50,711 nt of DNA from an uncultured Bacteroidales bacterium (GTDB taxonomy: Bacteria > Bacteroidota > Bacteroidia > Bacteroidales > WCHB1-69), in assembly GCA_900315705.1 (NCBI GenBank), contig ONAB01000020.1, positions 1 through 50,711 on the forward strand, read 5' to 3'. The stretch's first letter is position 1. Each line of letters starts with the position of its first letter. Below the pieces are notes generated by a model. It was not told the DNA's origin and made no database searches. It was given only the letters and a program-made list of their open reading frames with translations. The position numbers were made by a program, and so were the translations under genes. Shown here piece by piece: positions 1 through 7,976 of this stretch.

Positions 1-128
1 TTACGTTCTTCATTTGTTAATTTTTCCATTGTTGATCCGTTTTTGATTTGTTGTTTTGAGTTCTAAAAACGGTCAACCTATTTCAGGCATTGACATAAGT
101 TAATATCTGGTTGTTTCAAAAAAAATGT

Positions 129-136
129 TATTTTTG
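129..136 (+). promoter_or_regulatory. Bacteroidetes -7 element for tRNA-Ser
   Basis: TATTTTTG fits the Bacteroidetes consensus TAnnTTTG and lies 13 bp before the tRNA. A TTG at 111-113 is a weak -33 candidate with short spacing. Confidence 0.6.
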
Positions 137-149
137 CGCCCTCAAAAAT

Positions 150-237
<88 letters not shown>

Positions 238-240
238 ATT

Positions 241-268
241 GTAGAGACGTAATGCATTGCGTCTCTAC
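241..268. repeat. Short palindromic repeat after the tRNA
   Basis: GTAGAGACG (241-249) is the exact inverse complement of CGTCTCTAC (260-268) around a near-palindromic centre. It sits 3 bp after the tRNA CCA. It could be a tRNA terminator hairpin, followed by a T-rich stretch on the plus strand, or a dispersed REP-like element. The sequence alone does not decide. Confidence 0.55.
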
Positions 269-313
269 GTTTGTTTTAAACGGGAGGGTGCTATATCCGA
301 AAACGCGTCTTTG

Positions 314-1810
314 TCACTTCCGGATTTCCTCAATGCAATTGTCACTGTTGCGGTGATCGATGATATACACCGCATCTTCCGTCACCTTCAGCAACTGCTC
401 GAAATATATACCCAACGTAAACGGCATATTCGGGCTGGGATTCCTGATGATTTTGGGTTCAAAATGCAGGTCGTCATCCAACTTGCCCAATACCAAACAA
501 CGTTCACTTGGCTTTGTGGCAGACAACACTTTCCACTCGCGCTTGGGACCACCCGTGTAGTTCGACACCTGACCGTTGAACAACAATCTTGTCTCCCCGT
601 TCCATTCGAAGGCAACTGGCAAATCCTCGTGATTGTTCCCCGAACTTTGAGTGCCAAAAGGCCGCGTAACAAATGCCAGAGGCTCTAAATCTTTGTCAAA
701 CAGAAAGATGTAAAGATTTTTATGATCATTATAAGCCCTAACCGAGTTTCCATTCGAGACAAGAATGGACCGATGCTGGTGAGCCAACACCAAAAAACGC
801 CCGTCTTGCAAGGACAAAATCTGATACGGTTTGAAAGCGAATTTTTCCTCATTATAAGCATCGTAATCATACTTGACATCCTCTGGCAAATCAGGGATTT
901 TCACTTCATAAATGCCAGATTTGTCCACTTCTCCGCTCTTGTCTAATATAATCATCCCTACCCCGTTTTTTGTAGCGCCGAACATCATCAAACGCTGGTC
1001 GGCAAGCAATGCTGTATGCATATTGTACAGCCCCTCCATATCCTCTTCAATTTGCAAAGGCTTGTATTGCTGGTCTGTGGTAATTGTGACAAACCGTAAA
1101 GTCGTGTTGCGATCTATATAATGATGCTCTTCCACATAAACAGTTCCGTCATTAGCAAGATACCCCTCTACGACGTACGGTTTTTTCCCCCTGACTTTTT
1201 CCCTTGTATGGGCAATCTCACGTCCATCGACACCACGCACCATCACATCAATGGTGTATTCTTCAACACTTTGATTTGATGGATCTAAGTAGGTTAGATA
1301 GGCGAGTGTTTGACCGTCAGGAGAAAGTAAGACACGGGACAAATTGTATTTCTTATTCTCGACAGGCACAGAATACACCACTTTGGGTACAATCTTGCCT
1401 TTGATTTTATTCATAATCGGGAATGCGTACTGGAAAAAATCCATACTTTTGTTCTTTTTGTTGAATGATGAACCTAGCAGAACCGCCTTGTCATCTGCCA
1501 TAAATGCTGTGGAAAAACCGTAATCTTCGTCAAACTCATTTTCCATAACAACGGAACGGTTCTTTTTGTTATAAACGGTGACAAAAAATTCGTCATCATC
1601 ATTACCATAAACACTCTTGTCCACAGCACTAAAGTAAATATTGTTGTCATCCTCACCCAAGACAGTAACCCTGGCTCCTTCATCCATTCCGATTTCGGGT
1701 CCTTTGGTCGTGATGGTCTGTGCACTGCCATAAAAAAATGAGGTTGAGAAAAGGAAAACAAACAGCAGTATGCTTCTAATACGCTGTTTTTCAGAAATAA
1801 ATGCAACCAT
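314..1810 (-). CDS. Secreted protein, possible beta-propeller
   Basis: This encodes 498 aa with an N-terminal signal peptide: basic start, hydrophobic run LLFVFLFSTSFFYG, likely cleavage after SAQ near residue 31. I recognise no named family. The residue stretch LLSPDGQTLAYLTY (about 160-175) looks like a PD40/TolB-type propeller blade, and other strand-rich segments about 40-50 aa apart (for example around VTVYNKKNRSVV and LYIFLFDKDLEP) fit further blades, so a beta-propeller in the periplasm or outside the cell is plausible. No lipobox and no C-terminal sorting signal are seen. It is monocistronic: the tRNA lies downstream in the opposite direction and a 218-bp gap lies upstream. Exact function is unknown. 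Confidence 0.8.
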   Translation of the reverse strand: MVAFISEKQRIRSILLFVFLFSTSFFYGSAQTITTKGPEIGMDEGARVTVLGEDDNNIYFSAVDKSVYGNDDDEFFVTVYNKKNRSVVMENEFDEDYGFSTAFMADDKAVLLGSSFNKKNKSMDFFQYAFPIMNKIKGKIVPKVVYSVPVENKKYNLSRVLLSPDGQTLAYLTYLDPSNQSVEEYTIDVMVRGVDGREIAHTREKVRGKKPYVVEGYLANDGTVYVEEHHYIDRNTTLRFVTITTDQQYKPLQIEEDMEGLYNMHTALLADQRLMMFGATKNGVGMIILDKSGEVDKSGIYEVKIPDLPEDVKYDYDAYNEEKFAFKPYQILSLQDGRFLVLAHQHRSILVSNGNSVRAYNDHKNLYIFLFDKDLEPLAFVTRPFGTQSSGNNHEDLPVAFEWNGETRLLFNGQVSNYTGGPKREWKVLSATKPSERCLVLGKLDDDLHFEPKIIRNPSPNMPFTLGIYFEQLLKVTEDAVYIIDHRNSDNCIEEIRK

Positions 1811-2028
1811 TTTATTGAATTTTATTGTATGGGAGGACTTCTATTTTTTACTTCTTCGAGCTGCCGCCTATAATAATGCAAAGTCCGTAAAACATCAAGA
1901 TAAGCAAACAACGCTGCAAAATTAAAATATATTTCTATACATAAGACGCAAAACTTTCAAAAGGTTGCAGCTTGTTGATATTTTTTTTGTTTTAGTCGAT
2001 TCAACAATCTGATTTTTTAGTTAGTTAA

Positions 2029-2550
2029 TCAATTCATTCCGAGTCGCATGACTTGCTCGTACCGGCATAGGTTGTAGACCAGGTTTGTCAGGGTGTTGAA
2101 AGCCGCGTTCCGCGCAAAGCCGACCACCTCGTCCGTGGAAACCTCATCGATTTTCAACGAAGCGCCCAAGCGGTCGGAAATCTCGCCGATCCAGTCGAAC
2201 TGCGGCATCCCCTTGAACCTTTTCAGCAAGCAGAGTGTCTGGATGAGCTGTGCCGTCTCCTCGGGCTTCAGCAGCGGCCTGTAGATGGAGAAATCGGGAT
2301 CGGCATAGTGATAGCGGATGTTCCGCCCCTCCCGGAAACTTTCCACATCCGCATTCGGGGCGTATATCCGTTGAATCTGTTCTATGTCGCCGAGGATGGT
2401 GTTCATGGCCGACACAGGCGGAAAGTCATGTAGTTCCAACTCCTCATTGCATAATTCCATCATCTCCGCCATCGAATACTTGCGGTTTTTGTCACTCAAA
2501 CAGCGGTCAATGACCTTGATGCGGACATCTGCATTTTTGGAATTCGGCAT
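2029..2550 (-). pseudogene. Truncated WYL-type transcriptional regulator (N-terminal part only)
   Basis: The 173 aa match the N-terminal half of Bacteroidetes WYL-domain regulators. They start with PNSKNADVRIKVIDRCL, continue through a winged helix-turn-helix (about 20-70), and reach the inter-domain part with ADPDFSIYRPLL and EETAQLIQTLCLL (about 85-125). Full-length relatives are about 300-340 aa and continue into a WYL ligand-binding domain. Here the frame stops just where WYL would begin, and I find no remnant in the next 200 bp. It may still bind DNA or be dead. It is transcribed divergently from the ATPase/DUF4276 pair, and WYL regulators such as BrxR and CapW repress defence operons, so it was probably that pair's regulator (inference). 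Confidence 0.65.
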
Positions 2551-2730
2551 AACACGATACTTTTATGGCAAACAAGGTTGCAAAAGTAGCATTTTTTGTG
2601 TAACATATTGACGACCGGTGAAAAGTGGTTCGTTTAATTGACCATTTAATTCGCCATTCCATTCCTGATCCAGAATTAGACGACAATCCTATTAAAGATT
2701 CTGTGCATATCGCCTAATATGTATTTTTTG

Positions 2731-2738
2731 TATTTTTG
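2731..2738 (+). promoter_or_regulatory. -7 promoter element for the ATPase/DUF4276 pair
   Basis: TATTTTTG, a perfect TAnnTTTG, lies 44 bp before the ATPase start codon. Confidence 0.6.
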
Positions 2739-2782
2739 CAGGTTTAATAGAACTCTAAATTTGAAGAAATACAATAGTCGTT

Positions 2783-3856
2783 ATGATACTATCATCTTTT
2801 AGTTACAAGACTTATGGTTGGGAATTGGAGGAGATGAACGCCTTGAATCTTACCAATCTGCTCGTCGGGAAAAATGCGGCGGGAAAGACTCGTACTATCA
2901 ATGCATTGCAGAATGTGACCAGATTCATGCAAATGAATTCCATTGTTTTTGGATCAACCGATGGTTTTAAAACGAAAATGACTTTCGTGAATCCTCAGGA
3001 TGAGAATTGGAGAATGGATTATTCATTTGAAATAGACAAAAGTGAGGTTAAGGCAGAAAAACTACAGTTAAATGGCAAAACGTTAATCAATCGGAAAGAT
3101 GGAAAAGCTTCCTTTATGGGGGAGTCCATCAATCCACCTATTAAGAAATTAGTAGTACAGACACGTCGTGACAGAGAAGCGCACCCTGAAATTGAAGCTT
3201 TAATGGGATGGACGGAAGGGGTTGTCGCCGTTTCATGTTCAAATATTAATCCTTTTACTGTAATTTTAGGCAGCACTTCAACCATTGTCAATCCCCTTCC
3301 TTTTAGTACTTTGGTGGATTCGCTGAATGCGAGCATGAAGAGAAAAGTGCTTGAAAAGGCAAAACGGTTAGGGTATGATATTATAGACTTAAAAACTGTA
3401 CAAACAGGTACAGAAATACAATTGGTGTCAGTTAAGGAACGAAATATAAAGCACGACATCATGGATTTCCAATTGTCCAGTGGTATGATAAGAGTTCTCT
3501 ATTTGCTTTGTTTTTTGGAATTCCTGAAACGCGGGGAAATGGCAAGTATATTGCTCATTGATGATCTGGGAGAAGGCTTGGATTATCAAAGAGCTACACT
3601 TTTGGGAAAGGAATTGTTTGAAGTTTGCGAAAACGAAGGAATGCAAATGATAGCCAGCTCGAACGATTCGTTTTTGATGGATGTGGTCGAAATCTCAAAG
3701 TGGCAGATTTTAAGACGCAAGAACAGCAAGCTTTCCGCCTTGAACCAAGCAAACTCGCCTGAATTATTCAACTACTTCCGAATGACAGGATTGAGCAATT
3801 TCGATCTGTTCTCGTCTGACTTTATCGACACCTTCTTGGAAAGGAGCTCCAAATGA
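2783..3856 (+). CDS. ABC/OLD-like AAA ATPase of a two-gene defence-type module
   Basis: This 357-aa ATPase belongs to the overcoming-lysogenization-defect/RecF-like AAA_15/AAA_21 group. Walker A is GKNAAGKT (residues 29-36). An ABC-type signature (FQLSSGMIRVLYL, about 228-240) is followed by Walker B ILLIDDLGEGLD (about 255-266) and a switch region IASSND. There is no membrane segment. The stop codon overlaps the start of the next gene (ATGA), so the two are translationally coupled. AAA ATPases paired with a TOPRIM-like partner are typical of phage-defence modules such as PARIS (AriA/AriB) and Gabija; here the partner is of DUF4276 type. The ATPase is probably the sensor that licenses the partner nuclease (inference). 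Confidence 0.85.
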   Translation: MILSSFSYKTYGWELEEMNALNLTNLLVGKNAAGKTRTINALQNVTRFMQMNSIVFGSTDGFKTKMTFVNPQDENWRMDYSFEIDKSEVKAEKLQLNGKTLINRKDGKASFMGESINPPIKKLVVQTRRDREAHPEIEALMGWTEGVVAVSCSNINPFTVILGSTSTIVNPLPFSTLVDSLNASMKRKVLEKAKRLGYDIIDLKTVQTGTEIQLVSVKERNIKHDIMDFQLSSGMIRVLYLLCFLEFLKRGEMASILLIDDLGEGLDYQRATLLGKELFEVCENEGMQMIASSNDSFLMDVVEISKWQILRRKNSKLSALNQANSPELFNYFRMTGLSNFDLFSSDFIDTFLERSSK

Positions 3857-4593
3857 AGTATGCAGTGTATGTTGAAGGACAGTCGGAGATGCTGTTTGTT
3901 GCCTATGTACTGCAAGAATACTCCAACTACGACCCCGCCAAGTGTGGCTTTCTGTGCATCAATTTAACTGCTGATGATTATGAAAGAATAAGTTTCCCTA
4001 AACAAGGGGACATGAATTCAGGGGATTACTATCAAATTGTGAATGTAAACAACGACAACCTTGTGGTGTCGAAACTCAAAAAAGACATTCCTGGATTGAT
4101 AGCCCAAGGTTTTAATGTAATTATTGGCCTTAAAGATGTGTTCGGGGATCTTTATGGGCAGTTGATGAAGCAAAAGCCAGAAATAAACCGTGAAAAGATA
4201 ATGGAAATGCACGCGGCGCAGATGGGTGCCATCAACGCTGACGGTTTTGATTGCCGTTTGCATTTTGCCATTATGGAATATGAAGCATGGATGTTGGCTC
4301 TGATAGAGCAATATGTGGTTTCTAAGGAAAAGAATTTGAGAGATTTATGCCAACAACTGAATATCAATATAAATACAGACCCAGAGACAGACATTTACCA
4401 TCCTTATCCTTTAGTTCGAAAGATATTCCAAGCTTGCGACGAAGATTATCATAAGCATGGAAAAGAGTCATTATCATTTCTTTCAACACTTAAACGAGAT
4501 GATTATGAAAGACTTAGACGATCTGAAAAATGTGCTTCTTTTTCGAAATTCTTGGACAGTTTGTTGGGCGGTCAATGTCCCGTTTTGCCATAG
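3853..4593 (+). CDS. DUF4276 (TOPRIM-like) protein, predicted effector partner of the ATPase
   Basis: The 246 aa open with MKYAVYVEGQSEMLFV, the strand and VEGQ(S/T)E motif that begins DUF4276 and other TOPRIM folds; the Glu is a metal ligand in that fold. Later family marks are the segment FAIMEYEAWMLALIE (about 138-152) and DPETDIYHPYPL (about 177-188), matching the usual E-x-EAW and DPE...HP signatures. TOPRIM domains in this context usually cut nucleic acid. The start overlaps the ATPase stop by 4 nt, so the two are coupled and likely form a complex. The length fits a complete family member. Nuclease activity and defence role are inferred from context. Confidence 0.8.
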   Translation: MKYAVYVEGQSEMLFVAYVLQEYSNYDPAKCGFLCINLTADDYERISFPKQGDMNSGDYYQIVNVNNDNLVVSKLKKDIPGLIAQGFNVIIGLKDVFGDLYGQLMKQKPEINREKIMEMHAAQMGAINADGFDCRLHFAIMEYEAWMLALIEQYVVSKEKNLRDLCQQLNININTDPETDIYHPYPLVRKIFQACDEDYHKHGKESLSFLSTLKRDDYERLRRSEKCASFSKFLDSLLGGQCPVLP

Positions 4594-4645
4594 AGATTAT
4601 ATTGTACGCTGTGTACCAGTCTCCGATTGGTTGCTGAAATATTCC

Positions 4646-4653
4646 TATCTTTG
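4646..4653 (+). promoter_or_regulatory. -7 promoter element for rluE
   Basis: TATCTTTG fits TAnnTTTG and lies 24 bp before the rluE start. Confidence 0.55.
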
Positions 4654-4677
4654 CCCCCTCAAAAGTACCCATAAAAA

Positions 4678-5211
4678 ATGGTCATCCTCTTCAACAAACC
4701 CTACGGCGTGCTGAGCCAGTTCACTCCTGAGGCGGGACATCCCGCCCTCGACGGGTTCGGCTTCCCTCCCGGCGTCTATGCCGCGGGACGGCTCGACCAC
4801 GACAGCGAGGGCGCCCTGCTGCTGACCGACGATGGCCGGCTTATCAAGCGGCTGCTGGACCCGAAGAACGCCCACCCGCGCACCTACCTCGCCCAAGTGG
4901 ATGGCGAAATCAGCGACGAGGCACTGCATCAGCTGGCCAAAGGGGTCGTCATCAAGGGTTACCGCACCCGACCTTGCAAGGCCGAGCGGGCGCTGCCGCC
5001 CGAGAATCTCTGGGAGCGCGTGCCGCCCATCCGCTATCGCGCCAACATCCCCACCAGCTGGATGCGCCTCACCCTCACCGAAGGCAAAAACCGCCAGGTG
5101 CGCCGTATGACCGCAGCGGTCGGATTCCCCACGCTGCGGCTCATCCGTGTCCAAATCGGAGACCTCAGTCTGGACGGACTCCAACCGGGGGAGTGGAGAG
5201 TGGTCCGATAA
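4678..5211 (+). CDS. rluE: 23S rRNA pseudouridine(2457) synthase, RluE type
   Basis: This 177-aa protein matches RluE of the RsuA/RluB/RluE family along its whole length: [12 protein letters not shown] at the start, the catalytic motif GRLDHDSEG with nucleophile Asp40, and the C-terminal motif [19 protein letters not shown]. It has no S4 domain, as is normal for RluE. The enzyme converts a uridine in domain V of 23S rRNA to pseudouridine in the cytoplasm. It has its own promoter and is GC-rich compared with the AT-rich defence pair upstream, consistent with core genome. Confidence 0.93.
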   Translation: MVILFNKPYGVLSQFTPEAGHPALDGFGFPPGVYAAGRLDHDSEGALLLTDDGRLIKRLLDPKNAHPRTYLAQVDGEISDEALHQLAKGVVIKGYRTRPCKAERALPPENLWERVPPIRYRANIPTSWMRLTLTEGKNRQVRRMTAAVGFPTLRLIRVQIGDLSLDGLQPGEWRVVR

Positions 5212-5303
5212 CCCTCATCAGTATGGAATGTCGATTATCACGAGCATTTAACTCTGAAATTTTCTTTTATAACGCTTACCCAATGTCAATGATTCATTGC
5301 TAA

Positions 5304-6653
5304 TTATATCAGCGGAGCCATATATAACGGGAGAAACAATATGCCGTTCTCTTCTTTAAGGTCGGCTCCGTGCAGCACGATAGGAGTTGTGAGGTGTTCT
5401 CCAAATTTCTCCATACATTTGCGCAAGGAGGAAAGCGTGTAACGTTGCGAAGACTTTACTTCTATGGGCGTGATGTTGTGCCGGGAGGTCAATTTTCTTT
5501 TGGCAGTAAGGAAATCTATCTCCATTCGTTCGCTTGCGTCTTCGCGATCGGAATTACTATAGAAATAGAGTTTGTGCTGGCTTGCTGCAAGCATTTGTGC
5601 GACAATGTTTTCCACAATCATTCCTTGGTTTAACTCCAATTTGTTCAACAACAGTTTCTGATACAGTTCCACAGGTACTTTGCCGTTCTCGTCAAAAGCG
5701 TGGGAGATAAGCAAACCTGTGTCACCCATATAGCACTTGAGCGTGTTCCGTTCCATATTGAGGCGAAGTCCCACATTGGGTGCAGTGCAATTGTAGCAGA
5801 TGTTCACGACACCCGCATCAGCAAGCCAAAAGAAGGCATCGTCATAATCGCGGTAGGCTGCACCTGCCTCCAAAGCCGACAAACGGAATTTTTTCTCGTG
5901 TTTTTGCAATTGGGCGGGAATCTGCTCGAAAATGTTTTTCACTTTGTGTTCCAAACCTGCGGCGTATTTGGATATATCGTTGACATATACCTGCAAAATA
6001 CCCCGCTTCACCTGGTCCACTTTGTCAAAATCTTTAAAATCCACAAAGGTTTGGACTGCTTGGGGCATTCCTCCCACAATCATATAGGTGCGGAAATATT
6101 CCACAGCCTTGCGGTGAAGTGCGCCCATCGGTTGGCGTTTTTCGAAACATTGCCGTATGTATGGCATAAGCATATCGTTACCCATCGCCCAAAGGAATTC
6201 CTCAAAATCCATCGGAAACATCGGCATAGCCTCCTCTTCGGAAGGAATTACAATGTCGCGAACGTTTTTCTTAATGCTGACAAGTGAACCTGTTTCAATA
6301 TAATGGAACCTGCCGTCAGCCACTAAATATTTGATGGCGGCTCGGGCGCGCGGACAAAGCTGCACCTCGTCAAAAACAATGACCGATTTGCCCGGGGTAA
6401 GGCGTGTGCCGTAGAGGATTTGCAGGTTCATCAGCAATGTGTCGAGATCTTCCATCAGCGTGTCGAACCAACTCCAAACCACCTTGTCGGCTTTGTTGAA
6501 GTCAATGAGCAGATACGAATCGTACTCGTTACGTGCGAACTCCTCCACTATGTAGCTTTTGCCAATCCGCCGCGCTCCTTCTATCAGCACGGCGGTCGCA
6601 CCGTTTCGTTTGTTCTTCCAATCTAATAACTTATTGTAAATCTTTCTTTTCAT
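5304..6653 (-). CDS. AAA_14/DUF4143 family ATPase
   Basis: The 449 aa are typical of the abundant bacterial and archaeal 'ATP-binding protein, AAA_14 + DUF4143' family. Walker A is GARRIGKS (26-33), with the Arg-Arg pair characteristic of this group; Walker B is VIVFDEVQ (about 91-98), followed by a sensor-1 ETGS. The C-terminal DUF4143 region (about 210-400) ends in a PD-(D/E)XK-like stretch (EIDFLTAK... ITPIEVKSS). Cellular role is unknown for the family; it is often mobile and multicopy. It is monocistronic, and its promoter region carries three regularly spaced repeats (6670-6748). Confidence 0.85.
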   Translation of the reverse strand: MKRKIYNKLLDWKNKRNGATAVLIEGARRIGKSYIVEEFARNEYDSYLLIDFNKADKVVWSWFDTLMEDLDTLLMNLQILYGTRLTPGKSVIVFDEVQLCPRARAAIKYLVADGRFHYIETGSLVSIKKNVRDIVIPSEEEAMPMFPMDFEEFLWAMGNDMLMPYIRQCFEKRQPMGALHRKAVEYFRTYMIVGGMPQAVQTFVDFKDFDKVDQVKRGILQVYVNDISKYAAGLEHKVKNIFEQIPAQLQKHEKKFRLSALEAGAAYRDYDDAFFWLADAGVVNICYNCTAPNVGLRLNMERNTLKCYMGDTGLLISHAFDENGKVPVELYQKLLLNKLELNQGMIVENIVAQMLAASQHKLYFYSNSDREDASERMEIDFLTAKRKLTSRHNITPIEVKSSQRYTLSSLRKCMEKFGEHLTTPIVLHGADLKEENGILFLPLYMAPLI

Positions 6654-6669
6654 AAAATCAGCACCATTG

Positions 6670-6748
6670 TTTCAAGATTATTGAGAGTGCAAAAATACAA
6701 CTTTTCAAGATTATCACAACTATAAATTCACATCTTTTCAAGATTATT
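6670..6748 (-). promoter_or_regulatory. Promoter with three operator-like direct repeats at 33-bp pitch
   Basis: TTTCAAGATTAT occurs three times, starting at 6670, 6703 and 6736, so the pitch is exactly 33 bp (about three helical turns); copies 1 and 3 also share the next T. A minus-strand -7 element TATTTTTG (6690-6697) lies between copies 1 and 2, and copy 2 overlies the region 6-17 bp upstream of it. The arrangement suggests cooperative binding by one regulator, possibly the DUF4143 ATPase's own gene control. Confidence 0.6.
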
Positions 6749-6931
6749 CCGTTGTCCGAAAAATCCTGTCTCTGCTCATCATTGTCTTTGCTTTTACGGG
6801 TGAATATGCGGAAAAAGAGACTGGAATGATGTTGAATTTCTATGCCTTGAGGTAAATTAATAAAGATAATAAATTGAATATTAGTTATATATAAATCTTA
6901 AAAAAACTTAATGATAAATCAGAATATTATG

Positions 6932-6939
6932 TAGATTTG
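6932..6939 (+). promoter_or_regulatory. -7 promoter element for the AttH-like/PEP-synthase-like pair
   Basis: TAGATTTG fits TAnnTTTG and lies 20 bp before the start codon, leaving only a very short leader. Confidence 0.5.
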
Positions 6940-6959
6940 CGGCGTCTTAATATCGGATT

Positions 6960-7976
6960 ATGTTTTACAATTTGAAAAAACGGATTATGTGCCGGGCGTT
7001 GGCCAAAAGGAACAAGCAAAATCCTTTTGATTACCAATATGCCGAGAATTTTTCTCTTGATGGCGAAAAGGACAAATGGCTGAACAATTCCTACTATTTT
7101 TCCGCCCACGACGAGAAAATGTCCATCTTCGCCCGCTTGGGAAAGAGGGTGCATTCTGAAGAGGTATGGTTTGCCGTCTTTTTAGGCGGAAGTATCTATT
7201 CCTTGCGACAGGAGTTTTTTCCCGTCGGTGAATCTCCCCTCAGGGTGGAAAAAAACGGTGACAATTGGACTCTCTCTTTCCAAGGCAAGCTGAATGAAAA
7301 TGACGAGGTCAGCCTTCAAGCCACTTTTGCCGGCAACCAGAAACCCATTGATTTCACGAGCGATATGCCGGCGGAGAGAATGGCGGCGGGAATTGCCAAC
7401 GAAAAATGGAACAAGTCGTTTTTCGGCCAGCTTCAGAATGTCAGCGGCCAGTGCCATTACGAGCAAGAGGGGGTGCTGGAGGGCCAACTGACCCTGAACG
7501 GCAGCGCCACCGCTTTCCGTTTGCCCTGTGTGCGCGACCATTCCTTCGGCAAAAGGGACTGGAACTATATGAACAACCACCTCTGGCTGATGGCTGTCTC
7601 CCCCGACCAGCAGTTCAACTACTCCCTGGTCTCTTATCCCGTGATGAGTGTCCTGGAAATGGGCAATTACCGTGACGGCAAGGGCCTGCATTTTATGCTG
7701 CAGGCGGATTTGGATTTTGAGCAGATCAACCAGGGAACGATTCCCCGAGAATTGGCTTTCCGTGTGAAGTTGGACGATGCCAGGACGATTCCCGTAGAGG
7801 CGAAGTTCCTGACAGGTGTTACCTACCATTTTCAGGATGGCCAATATATTCTGTACGAGAATATTGCAGAATTCACAATCGACGGCAAAGTCTCTCGTGG
7901 CATTTTGGAAATCGGCTTCAATGCCGACCGCAACCGCTATTTCAATCAAAGAGAATTTAAAGAGATCATAAGATGA
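6960..7976 (+). CDS. AttH/CrtC-like (DUF7064-type) beta protein coupled to a PEP-synthase-like enzyme
   Basis: This 338-aa protein has no signal peptide and is rich in beta strands. The segment LPCVRDHSFGKRDWNYMNNHLWLMA (about 188-212) carries the RDHS-G-RDW signature I associate with lipocalin-like AttH/CrtC (hydroxyneurosporene hydratase-like) proteins and with the extra domain attached to animal and bacterial PEP-synthase-like proteins. Its stop overlaps the next start (ATGA), so both proteins are probably made in equal amounts and act together. The substrate is unknown; a small hydrophobic or alcohol-bearing molecule would fit the fold (inference). Confidence 0.65.
   Translation: MFYNLKKRIMCRALAKRNKQNPFDYQYAENFSLDGEKDKWLNNSYYFSAHDEKMSIFARLGKRVHSEEVWFAVFLGGSIYSLRQEFFPVGESPLRVEKNGDNWTLSFQGKLNENDEVSLQATFAGNQKPIDFTSDMPAERMAAGIANEKWNKSFFGQLQNVSGQCHYEQEGVLEGQLTLNGSATAFRLPCVRDHSFGKRDWNYMNNHLWLMAVSPDQQFNYSLVSYPVMSVLEMGNYRDGKGLHFMLQADLDFEQINQGTIPRELAFRVKLDDARTIPVEAKFLTGVTYHFQDGQYILYENIAEFTIDGKVSRGILEIGFNADRNRYFNQREFKEIIR

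Noticed and set aside
4645-5184. 179-aa open frame on the minus strand
   Set aside because: Antisense of rluE; no family resemblance.
6670-6748. Possible mini CRISPR array (repeat every 33 bp)
   Set aside because: Repeats are only 12-13 bp, spacers about 20 bp, there are no cas genes, and a promoter sits inside. Operator sites fit better.
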